DNA of 64,000 bases, from assembly GCA_928212115.1 (NCBI GenBank), contig CAKMRJ010005412.1, positions 254,254,322 to 254,318,321 of the forward strand, read 5' to 3'. The stretch is from Lactuca virosa (lineage: Eukaryota > Streptophyta > Magnoliopsida > Asterales > Asteraceae). Position 1 is the stretch's first letter. Each line of letters starts with the position of its first letter. Below the pieces are notes generated by a model. It saw nothing but the letters and a program-made list of their open reading frames with translations. It was not told the origin of the DNA and searched no databases. Below are positions 31,458 through 40,844 of this stretch, one piece after another. The position numbers and the translations under genes were made by a program.

Positions 31458-31598
31458 GAGTTTTGATTCAAGAATATACTGTCAATCATTATTTCAGAAT
31501 GATTGAGTTTTGATCCAAGAATATACTGTCAATCATTATTTCAGAATGATTGAGTTTTAATTCAAGAATATACTGACAATCATTATTTCCGAATGATT
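31458..31598 (+). repeat. 47-bp tandem repeat, three copies, in the E LTR
   Basis: Units start GAGTTTTGATTCAAGAATAT (or one-base variants) at 31458, 31505 and 31552. Same triplet in the 3' LTR at about 38930-39075. Confidence 0.85.
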
Positions 31599-32168
31599 GG
31601 GTTTTCAAAACTAATATACATGGACGTTTAATATGCTTTTTATGAGACTCTATATTCAGGTTGTTTAATTCATTTTAGACAACATAGGAAAGTCCTGACA
31701 TTATAACCAGAATCTCCAGCCGGGGATCGAAACAAGTGTGTGTAGATCTATATCGGGAATTGACAACCCCGCACTCAGGCTGCTAGCTACAGTTTGATGA
31801 GTGACAATTGTTATCACCAGTTTAAACGCCCACAAAGCGTTTGTTTCAGGCCATCCGTCATAGTATGGTTATAATAAAAACTACTCATTAAAAAGGTATT
31901 AACAATACGTTAGTGTATAAACAAATAAACGAAAGCACACCTTCAAAGTACCAGTTTATAGAATACAAAATACAATGGTTTAATACAGTTTCCATTAACA
32001 CCTGGTGGAGCCAGGCACACTCTCAGTTTCAAGTTTTCATAAAGGAATACAAATACAAAACAGTAATACAAAGAGAACGGTTTATGGGATTAAACCACTT
32101 ATCCAATGGAGCTTAGTCACTCAATCTCGGTAAACTTGTATAACATAAAAGACCTTTAGTGGTTAATT

Positions 32169-32350
32169 CTATAATTCCTTAGTTGATACATCATAGTTAT
32201 ACATAAGTAATGTCCGATTGACAGTAAAGTGTGTGACTTCCGCCTAACTTCCTGTTCCTTATTTGGTTGTGGGCTTAGGGCAGATACACCCAGTTGACTG
32301 TCAATTCGATATTATGTTATGTATAACCAGTATAAACTAAGTAATTACAG
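32169..32350. repeat. E hairpin unit U2 (5' LTR copy)
   Basis: A 182-bp imperfect palindrome. The left half begins CTATAATTCCTTAG and the right half ends CTAAGTAATTACAG. Long paired blocks include GTTATACATAA with TTATGTATAAC and ATTGACAGT with ACTGTCAAT. The loop holds TTCCTTATTTGGTTGTGG. The same unit is at 39641-39822. Confidence 0.85.
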
Positions 32351-32768
32351 AGGGAAACCATTGAGGTTATCAGTTAATCACCTCAGGAGATATAGGATTT
32401 CCTGGAGAAACCAGTGAACTTATTCAAAGAACTTAGGGTATACTTAACAGAACTAAAATACTTATGAACTCACCAGCTTAAATGCTGATCTACTCTTTCC
32501 AAATAACTTGTATTCTCAGGAATCCAGTAGACAGGTACACTCCCGAAGCTTTTGAGAAGACTACCTAGTACCGTACCGCGACTCTTGTCTTCTCCTGTAC
32601 CTACTTCAGTGTTTGAATATGTAATGTTTAAACGCTTATGTAAAACTTATACTTATTAATGCAGTGGTTGTTTGTACTTTGATTACTATATTGCATGTGT
32701 TGTGATACTTACCTAAAGTCCTCGGCCCCCGAACGTTTCCGCCGTTCTGGTTTGGGGGTGCGACAGAT

Positions 32769-32780
32769 TGGTATCAGAGC
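32769..32780 (+). other. E primer binding site
   Basis: TGGTATCAGAGC, an exact match to the initiator tRNA-Met complement, three bases after the LTR. Confidence 0.92.
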
Positions 32781-34350
32781 AGTGTTTATAGTGAACTCAA
32801 TATATCAGTCATAAAAGATATACAACTATAAACCCATTGGGATAAAAACACTCTGACCAAGGGTTATACTTTAAAAATATATCAATATTTTATAAAAGTA
32901 TAAGTACATGCAGAGTATATATACCAGAATGAGTATCACAAGAAGAACAAAACTAAACTATTTCGATGTTGGACATTGCAGCTAAACCTAGACAGTGATG
33001 TAATCATATCTGGGATCAATATAGCCTGATCAACTATATTCATCCAAGATATGACCACCATGTGTTTAGGGGAGTGATTGTAATGTTGCGACTGGTCTAA
33101 AACTTACCTAAACACCAAAAGAATTCTAGAAAACCAAAGACTAAATTACTATGGGAGTATTTTAGGATGCTATAACAAGAAAACTGAAAACCTGTTAAGT
33201 TCTTGAATCTACAAGTCCAAGAATCAAACTCATAACTAAAATAACATGGAGGTATGTTACATACCTCTGGGGAAATGTTAAAAAGATCTTTTCTGATAAG
33301 TCTATAATTACTAAGTGGATACGTTAAGATCATATATAACCGAGATCTTATAGACTTAGAATATGTGATTTTCACTCTACTTCCTTTTCCTTGTTTGGAT
33401 ATGGTTTTAGAGTAGGATTACTTATTCAAAGGTCTATTTGATATGGATTATATATAATCGGTACACACCATGTGATTATAGAAGGACCAGAAAGAATCAC
33501 CTTCGTAAAAATTTTCTCATAGATTCTTTAGACATTCCCATTCTCGTATAAACCCGTTAGTTAAACATAGTTACTCCAGCAATCAATAGAAGAGTCAAGG
33601 AGGATCCAACAGAATTTCATTAGGAGAATTCCAAGGAAAGAAACAGATAAACTGTAGAAATCATTTAGTGCCTTTACCCTATTAAGGACACCAATGAGAT
33701 ATTCGCATGAACTTTCGAGATTCAAAATCTTCATTACGAAGTAATGGGGATCAGTGTCAGAATCGGAAGTAAGACAGCTCGGGAATTCAATATACCTACA
33801 GAGGAGAAGGACACCCTATAGATACCAGGAGGAAACAAATCATTACCACCCAGAATAGAACAAAGGAAAACCACGCATGATTCATGTGAAGTGTTCGGAC
33901 ACCTTTTCATATAAGTAATAACTAGTAAATCCATTCAACCTAGTGAGTTAGTGTTTTCATTACTCACATTAGGTTTGGAGCTTATCCTCTTTTCCTGTCA
34001 CGGCTAATAACAATAAATCAGATCACAGAATCTTAATTGATAGTGATTACTTCTCAAATTCATAAGTCTATTTTATGTAGACACTGTTATGAATTATTTT
34101 CGAATATTTTCGAAAATTGGGAAACGATATCCACCAAACAAAGGTAACTTAGTTTGGATAATACTCGGTTCCTAACCATTCTAGAAACTTAACTATGTTC
34201 CTTACCAGGACTGCATCATAGGGATGCATGTCGAATCATTAAGAACAATATAACAAAACGAAAGATTAATACATAGATACAAATGATTAGAATACATCTA
34301 GAGACACGATAGTCGCTCACGAGCTCATTTTCTTATCATGAAACAGAATC
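32781..34350 (+). other. E leader
   Basis: About 1.57 kb without a usable reading frame. It includes hairpin unit U3 (33302-33481). The analogous region of H contains a 203-codon ORF. I could not recognise a remnant of it here. Confidence 0.5.
33302..33481. repeat. E hairpin unit U3
   Basis: A 180-bp imperfect palindrome from CTATAATTACTAAG to TGTGATTATAG, with loop core TTCCTTGTTTGGATATGG. Confidence 0.8.
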
Positions 34351-34942
34351 ATGCCTCCAAAGTAACCAACCCACCAGCGAAACACCAATCCTTCAGATAG
34401 ATGCGGCTACGTTTCAAGCTGCGGTCACAACAGCTGTAGCAGCTGTCATGGCACACCTTAATGCTAACAATGCAGATGTTAGCAGTAATGCTATCGGTAA
34501 CCCCGATCGTGGTGATGGCCAAGTACAGCCACAAGCACCTACTTATAAGAACACCACGAACCTTAAGCCTAATATCCTTAAACGAAAGTTCGAGAACAAG
34601 GAAGGGAGTTGTTCAACTCAAGAACCTAACAGAGGGCAACGAACTGGGGCAGTCAATACCCCCATCAGCCCTGTTATTCTAGCACCAACTAAGCCGTACT
34701 TAGGAAACCTCCCACACTGCAGCAAGTGCAACTACCATCATCATGGAGTTTGCCAAGAGCTGCATTGCAATAGATGTAACATGAAGGGGCATACTGCCCA
34801 TATCTGTAGAACTCCGGTTGAGTTCATCACTTCAACTACCGATGTTGGAACCATTCCCATATGTCACCTTTGTGGTGAGATAGGACATTACAAGAGGGAC
34901 TGTCCAACAGAGAAGAACGACGGGGGAGCAGGAGGATTTTGA
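34351..34942 (+). pseudogene. E gag remnant: N-terminus fused to zinc knuckles, capsid missing
   Basis: The start ATGCCTCCAAAG at 34351 is followed by a TAA (34363-34365) and a frame change. The frame through 34448 reads FQAAVTTAVAAVMAHLNANN, matching the N-terminal part of gag in H (VQAAITAAVADALYQINSN). It passes straight into a basic linker and three Cys/His motifs: CSKCNYHHHGVC, CNRCNMKGHTAHIC (34766-34807) and CHLCGEIGHYKRDC (34862-34903). The whole Retrotrans_gag capsid segment is absent, so this is an internal deletion derivative. The protein could still bind nucleic acid but could not form a capsid. Confidence 0.8.
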
Positions 34943-35053
34943 TCCCAATACATGGGAAAACATCAAAGAACCCTGCTATATTTTGGTACGCTTCCAAACC
35001 CCGATAATTATCTATAATTACTTATATAAAAATTTGAAACCCTAACAGGTAAG

Positions 35054-35231
35054 CTATGATAATTTAGTATATACATAAGGGTCATTTATAATTAAGATTT
35101 GTAGACTTAGAGTGAGTAATCCCGCCTCATTTCTTGTTCCTTGTTTGGTTGTGGATTTAGGGCAGGGTTGCTCAGTCAAAGGTCTTACCAATCTTAATTA
35201 TACATGACTTGTATACACCAAGCGATTATAG
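35054..35231. repeat. E hairpin unit U4
   Basis: A 178-bp imperfect palindrome. Paired blocks include TATAATTAAGATT with AATCTTAATTATA. Loop core TTCCTTGTTTGGTTGTGG; ends CTATGATAATTTAG and AGCGATTATAG. Confidence 0.85.
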
Positions 35232-35781
35232 AGAGACCTAGTAAGGATCGTTTCATGAAAGTTCATAATTTCAAATTATCAGAACCATCGTATTGGTAGT
35301 ACCCGCCAAGTTCGAATCAAAAGGGGTTCGTAGTGATAATAACAGAATAAAACCAGAAGCACAGAAAACTTAGGTACATAGGATATCGCCCTAGTAATCA
35401 TTCATCCCAGAACGACTTAATATCTATTTCGTCGAGAAAATTCTGACATCCTCATTCGACATGGTTTGGCCTGGTCCTTAACATGTGAAAATTCTTATGT
35501 TGTATAAGAGAACTTTTTCCTTAATCAGCCGTAAGATGAAATTCCTCCAATCATTAACGTAAAACCCTTAGGTTGTCTCACATTTCAAAACTTTTAGAAG
35601 TATCCATGCGAAGAGTACCACGCCATTCTAGCCTACTCAGTAGACAGGAAACTTCAAACGAAAAGCACCGAAGTAGTCTTGGAAGTCAGTAACTACCGAA
35701 GTACCTCAATAGATCTCATAGGAAAATCATCGAACCATAGGTCAAGTTCAAGAATAGAGACTAAGAACTCATTGAGTTAAT

Positions 35782-35961
35782 CTATCGCTGCTAAGTGTAT
35801 ACACGAGAGTGGTATATAAGTTAGACTTAACAAGATTAAGGATGTGTGATTCCGCCCTATCTCCTGTTCCTTGTTTGGTTGTGGACCTGGGGCAGAGTAA
35901 CCCATCCGAACGTTTTGTGAAATCTAAATTATATACGACTTGTATACACGAGGTGATGATG
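35782..35961. repeat. E hairpin unit U5
   Basis: A 180-bp imperfect palindrome. Paired blocks GTGTATACACGAG with CTTGTATACACGAG-type arms, and TATATAAGTTAGA with TCTAAATTATATA. Loop core TTCCTTGTTTGGTTGTGG. Confidence 0.8.
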
Positions 35962-36027
35962 GATGAGCCAAGTATGAGTCTGATCATGAACTTCGGAGCA
36001 AAAGCCAGCATCATGTATTCTACCAGG

Positions 36028-36180
36028 TAGAATTGAACATGAGACCACGACAGTGGGTTGAGTTACTAAATGACTACGAATTTGAAATTCGTTATCATCT
36101 CGACAAAGCCAATATAGTAGCTAACACCCTAAGTCAGAAAGAGTACCCAAGTCATAGTGCCACTCATGGACTATGATAAC
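36028..36180 (+). pseudogene. E pol trace: end of RNase H
   Basis: A short frame reads ELNMRPRQWVELLNDYEF, then EIRYHLDKANIVANTLSQKE. This matches the end of Gypsy RNase H (compare A2 near 15360-15470). Everything upstream in pol is missing. Confidence 0.75.
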
Positions 36181-37123
36181 CCTTTCAAATCTCTCCACAT
36201 AAAGTAAGGAGGCTCAATAGGAAGCCTTGAAACCTGAAAATGTGGCAAGTAGAGAAGATAACTAGAACGTGTGAGTGCACGGTGTGCCAATATCTGTTAT
36301 CTCCACTGAGATAATAGAATAATCTCCCAGTTCAGGCCGTCACTCAAAAACCTCTAGGAACCAGAGTAGTCATGATTCTATGGGATCGGCTATGGTAAAG
36401 AATGGGATATCCATTTACCAATTAGTCGAGTCCTTTAACACGCTAGCATTTAAGTTGCTCCATTCGAAACCTTCTGTGGTCACAAGTGCAGATTCTATCT
36501 GCACTGGACTAAAGTAGGTAATACGCAACTAGCTATAGATCCAATTTCCACACAGCACCCTCGCTGATCTGGAAATTATCCGAGAAACTACCAAAAACAA
36601 AATACGAATCAGGAAATGCCATAAAGCTTCCAGAGTTAACCAGAGAAGCTACGGCTTCGATAAAAGAAAACCCTTGGAATTCCAGGATTGATGACCTTGT
36701 CATATGAAGGTCTCACTCAGGAAGGACAAGATGCGCTTGAGAAAGTGTGAAATACAAAACTCAAAGTACATAGGACCATTTGAGGTTCTTACCAGAATCG
36801 GTCTTGTACTTTTAAACTAAAACTACCACCAAAAACTTAATAGCATTCATCCCATCTTTCACATATCGAATCTAAAGAGGTGTCTATCCGATAAAACACT
36901 TGTTATTTCACTTAATGAAATCAAGTTAAATAAAAGTCTACACTCTGTAGAAGAAACAATAAAAACCATGGATAGGGAAATCTGAAGAACCACGCTAAGT
37001 CTTATCCCGTTAGTGAAGGTTCACTGGAGTACAAACCAGGGACCTGAATTCACTTGGGAAGGAAAGATTAGACCTAGTCCATGAGTATCACTTTAGACTT
37101 AATTTCGGGACGAAATTCCCTCT
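36181..37123 (+). pseudogene. E pol trace: decayed integrase and chromodomain-like tail
   Basis: Broken frames. The clearest part (about 36880-37090) reads LVISLNEIKLNKSLHSVEE, TIKTMDREI and QGPEFTWEGK, the order found at the C-terminus of Gypsy integrases with a chromodomain. The DDE core is not recognisable. Stops and shifts are frequent. Confidence 0.65.
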
Positions 37124-37136
37124 AACGGGGGGATAA
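37124..37136 (+). other. E polypurine tract
   Basis: AACGGGGGGATAA directly before the 3' LTR, preceded by the GGGACGAAATTCC block common in this group. Confidence 0.85.
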
Positions 37137-37528
37137 TGTGACACCAGTCAAATTTTGGTCAAAAATAAATTGATCAATAATCATAATTGGGATGAACCAA
37201 GTGGTAGAGTTTGTAACAAGGTTTCCAAAAACATAAAGAACACTGAAATCCGAGTTATAACGAAGAAGTTATGACCAATCGAAAATCCGCGGTAAAACCA
37301 GCAAAACACTGTTCAGTGTAAAAAGCGAATTTTCGATAAAAGGATTTTTAGCCTTAACAATCTAAATGAAAGTTGTAGAATATGTTAAACCGAGAACGTT
37401 CATAAAAAGAACGTCAAAAACGGAGCTCGTATGCGAAAGTTATGATTTTCGCAATTTTTTGGCACGAAAATCAAGAAAATCTTGAAAACCGGGAAATTTC
37501 GCATGCAAGGCTTCGGACACGTCATCAT

Positions 37529-37727
37529 CACGTGCGAGACTCCACGTGTCCTCCTCTGGTTGGACCGCAGTACACGTGTAGCCTTCTGAGTGGACCGCAG
37601 CCGAGGTCCAATAATCTTCAGACACCCTCGCATCGGACACCCCGGAGACACCCCCCTTCACACGTGCCTTCTCCCTATTGGACCGAAGCCTGACCACTTA
37701 GAAGCCGCCAGCAGTCCGAAGCACGTG
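37529..37727 (+). promoter_or_regulatory. Five CACGTG (G-box) motifs upstream of the E TATA box
   Basis: CACGTG at 37529-37534, 37543-37548, 37573-37578, 37661-37666 and 37722-37727. The one at 37573 is part of TACACGTGTA. In the 5' LTR three of the five are changed by C to T (CATGTG twice, TACGTG once). G-boxes are known plant bZIP/bHLH sites. Use by this LTR is inferred. Confidence 0.6.
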
Positions 37728-37834
37728 CCTCGTACAGGGTCCGATCCGCACCGCCTTCGCAGGAGCTGCCGTGTGTGCTGCTGACTCGCCCCTCGCCTCG
37801 CCACCTGTCCTCGTCGGCCGAACCCTCGCACCCC

Positions 37835-37842
37835 TATATAAA
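37835..37842 (+). promoter_or_regulatory. TATA box of the E 3' LTR
   Basis: TATATAAA, same context as 17402-17409. It could read out into A2. Confidence 0.7.
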
Positions 37843-38338
37843 GGGTGCGAGCCTTCTCAGATGGAAGAGGTTTTTCACCCCATTTTTGGCCCTTTTTCAC
37901 TCCTCTCTCTTCCATAACTTCACAAACAACACCCAAGGCCCCGGTATCGCGTCTAAAGCCCGAAGCAAGCCCCGGAGCCCCGGAAATCTCGAGAATTCAT
38001 CATCTCTCCTGTCGAAACTCTGCCCGTTTTGAGCCGGTTTTTCGTCAAACAAACTCTTTTCCGGGAAACGAAACGCTTCCCGAATCACCGCTTATCAAAG
38101 TGAGTTCATACCCCTATAATATACCTTTTTAAATGGTTTTATATGCTTTTTAAGGGGGGGAATACAAGTTTAACACAATATTAAATTGTGTTAATAACTG
38201 TATGTGATAATAATCATACAGAAAGTTTCCGTATGCTTTTAAGAATTACCAAATACTTCCAAAATAACGTAAAGCCATGTTAAATTCTTTGAAAAATGTT
38301 TTATAAACTATTTCAAAATATAAATGCCAAAGTCATGT

Positions 38339-38493
38339 TTATATATGTATAAATATATAAATAAGATTTGAAGGGCTTAGGACTAATGAATTATCTTATT
38401 TTCTTTTCCTTGTTTGGATGTGGAATTAAGGTTGTATTATTTGTCCGAAGGTCGTTTCCTTCTTAATTATATATATATTATACATATATTATT
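38339..38493. repeat. E hairpin unit U1 (3' LTR copy)
   Basis: Copy of 30867-31020 with one extra base near the right end. Confidence 0.7.
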
Positions 38494-39640
38494 ACAAAAA
38501 GGTTACCCCTTTTGGTATCATCACCTTTGTATCAGGCTGAGCAAAGGTGTTCATCCATGAGAAACCATGCTAATCAGATAGAACATATAAATTATAATAG
38601 GTATAATTTATCATTCAAAACTAAAGATACAAGTATGAGTTACAATTGTACACTTTCCAAGGAAATTACCAAAATTCATTCAAATATACCAAGATATGTA
38701 TAATACCTTTAATATACGAACAACATATTAAAGAAGTAAAGATACATAATGTTGGGTTTGCATTAGCAAGGGTACTATACAGAGTACCCGAGTTAGCAAA
38801 CAAGAGGTAATAATACATAATTTCGGGTTTGCATTAGCAATGGTACTATACAGAGTACCAGAGTTAGCAAACACGAGGTAATAATTCACGATTCAAGTAT
38901 TCAAGAATACACTGTTTTACAAGAAACTAGAGTTTTGATTCAAGAATATACTGTCAATCATTATTTCAGAATGATTGAGTTTTGATTCAAGAATATACTG
39001 TCAATCATTATTTCAGAATGAATGAGTTTTAATTCAAGAATATACTGACAATCATTATTTCCGAATGATTGGGTTTTCAAAACTAATATACATGAACGTT
39101 TAATATGCTTTTTATGAGACTCTATATTCAGGTTGTTTAATTCATTTTAGACAACATAGGAAAGTCCTGACATTATAACCAGAATCTCCAACCGGGGATC
39201 GAAACAAGTGTGTGTAGATCTATATCGGGAATTGACAACCCCGCACTCAGGCTGCTAGCTACAGTTTGATGAGTGACAACTGTTATCACTAGTTTAAACG
39301 CCCACAAAGCGTTTGTTTCAGGCCATCCGTCATAGTATGGTTATAATAAAAACTACTCATTAAAAAGGTATTAACAATACGTTAGTGTATAAACAAATAA
39401 ACGAAAGTACACCTTCAAAGTACCAGTTTATAGAATACAAAATACAATGGTTTAATACAGTTTCCATTAACACCTGGTGGAGCCAGGCACACTCTCAGTT
39501 TCAAGTTTTCATAAAGGAATACAAATACAAAACAGTAATACAAAGAGAACGGTTTATGGGATTAAACCACTTATCCAATGGAACTTAGTCACTCAATCTC
39601 GGTAAACTAGTATAACATAAAAGACCTTTAGTGGTTAATT

Positions 39641-39822
39641 CTATAATTCCTTAGTTGATACATCATAGTTATACATAAGTAATGTCCGATTGACAGTAAA
39701 GTGTATGACTTCCGCATTACTTCCCGTTCCTTGTTTGGTTGTGGGCTTAGGGCAGATACACCCAGTTGACTGTCAATTCGATATTATGGTATGTATAACC
39801 AGTATAAACTAAGTAATTACAG
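39641..39822. repeat. E hairpin unit U2 (3' LTR copy)
   Basis: Copy of 32169-32350, same length (182 bp), with a loop core closer to the internal units (TTCCTTGTTTGGTTGTGG). Confidence 0.85.
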
Positions 39823-40237
39823 AGGGAAACCATTGAGGTTATCAGTTAATCACCTCAGGAGATATAGGATTTCCTGGAGAAACCAGTGAACTTATTCAAA
39901 GAACTTAGGGTATACTTAACAGAACTAAAATACTTATGAACTCACCAGCTTAAATGCTGATCTACTCTTTCCAAATAACTTGTATTCTCAGGAATCCAGT
40001 AGACAGGTACACTCCCGAAGCTTTTGAGAAGAGTACCTAGTACCGTACCGCGACTCTTGTCTTCTCCTGTACCTACTTCAGTGTTTGAATATGTAATGTT
40101 TAAATGCTTATGTAAAACTTATACTTATTAATGCAGTGGTTGTTTGTACTTTGATTACTATATTGCATGTGTTGTGATACTTACCTAAAGTCCTCCGCCC
40201 CCGAACGTTTATGCCATTCTGGTTTGGGGGTGCGACA

Positions 40238-40810
40238 CTTGAGGCTGGAGAAAAGCAGTTTATGGGCCCCGAGATAGTCCATGAGACTGTTGAGAAGATG
40301 AAGGTGATTAGGGAAAGAATGTTAGCAGCTCAGGATCGTCAGAAGAGCTATGCCGACAAGAAAAGACGATCGTTTACCTTCGAAGTTGGGGATTCGGTTT
40401 TGCTTAAAGTATCGCTGTGGAAGGGACTTATAAGATTCAGAAAACGAGGAAAGTTGAGTCCAAGGTTTATTGGACCGTTTAAAGTTGTTCAGAAGATTGG
40501 GAACCAAGCTTACAAGCTCGAATTGCCCGAAGAACTAGATGGTATTCATAACACCTTCCACGTGTGTTATTTGAGGAAGTTCACGGGAGAAGTTCCTGAC
40601 ATAATTACGATCTCAGAGTTAAGAATGGATTAGAATAAGAGGCTAATCGAAGAGCCCGAGGCAATTGTTGACCATAAGACTAAGAAGTTACGATGCAAGA
40701 TGGTCGACTTAGTGCTAGTCCGTTGGAAACATTCGAATGGGCCGAATCTCACGTGGGAAACAGAAAGTGACATGATGAGTCGCTATCCACATCTGTTTGC
40801 TGATGCATGA
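40238..40810 (+). pseudogene. A2 integrase C-terminus and tail
   Basis: Resumes the A2 integrase after the CTTGA duplication. It reads KQFMGPEIVHETVEKMKVIRE, RQKSYADKKRRSFTFEVGDS, LWKGLIRFRKRGKLSPRFIG and HNTFHVCYLRKF (the GPY/F-type module). It then passes through a TAG at 40631-40633 into a tail with LVRWKHSNGPNLTWETESDM and SRYPHLF, ending at TGA 40808-40810. It is in the same frame as the upstream part once E and one TSD copy are removed. The WKH...LTWE block is chromodomain-like. Confidence 0.9.
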
Positions 40811-40830
40811 TTCCGGGACGGAATCATCCT

Positions 40831-40844
40831 AAGGAGGAGAGAAT
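40831..40844 (+). other. A2 polypurine tract
   Basis: AAGGAGGAGAGAAT directly before the 3' LTR. Confidence 0.8.

Larger units (their letters stand above)
30578..32765 (+). mobile_element. E 5' LTR, right piece (R/U5 part)
   Basis: Continues the E LTR after F with the second CAAAC and ends GGTTTGGGGGTGCGACA, then PBS. Aligns with 38054-40237. It contains two hairpin units (30867-31020 and 32169-32350), a 71-bp repeat (two copies, 31270-31411) and a 47-bp repeat (three copies, 31458-31598). The small ORFs at 31039 and 31913 recur in the 3' LTR at 38512 and 39385. They look like chance frames within the LTR. Confidence 0.93.
34943..36027 (+). other. E internal non-coding region between gag and pol traces
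   Basis: About 1.1 kb without a recognisable pol segment. Holds hairpin units U4 (35054-35231) and U5 (35782-35961). RT should be in this position in a full element. Confidence 0.6.
16385..40237 (+). mobile_element. E: plus-strand, non-autonomous Ty3/Gypsy element, split by F
   Basis: E has long LTRs (5' copy in two pieces, 16385-17621 and 30578-32765; 3' copy 37137-40237), PBS, polypurine tract and perfect TSD CTTGA. The internal part (32766-37136, 4.4 kb) holds only a gag remnant with zinc knuckles, a trace of RNase H and the integrase tail. There is no capsid core, RT or integrase core. Its LTR resembles that of H (shared blocks such as ATAACCAGAATCTCC and TGCTAGCTACAG). Without F, E is about 10.9 kb. 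It must have been moved by enzymes of a related element. Confidence 0.93.
37137..40237 (+). mobile_element. E 3' LTR (3101 bp)
   Basis: Same ends as the 5' LTR (TGTGACACC...TGCGACA). It is 319 bp shorter than the 5' copy with F removed. The missing segment spans two 160-bp U3 units and is joined at an AAAGAAC repeat near 37405. Five CACGTG boxes (37529, 37543, 37573, 37661, 37722) precede TATATAAA at 37835-37842. Hairpin units U1 (38339-38493) and U2 (39641-39822) are present. In the promoter region I count about 16 differences from the 5' copy in about 420 bp, many of them C/T. Confidence 0.95.

Noticed and set aside
31458..31598. Evenly spaced 47-bp repeats, considered as a CRISPR array
   Set aside because: The repeats are directly tandem with no unique spacers, lie in an LTR of a plant element and have no cas genes.
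32769..32780. Possible tRNA gene fragments at the TGGTATCAGAGC sites
   Set aside because: Each is 12-13 bases next to an LTR end: primer binding sites, not tRNA genes.
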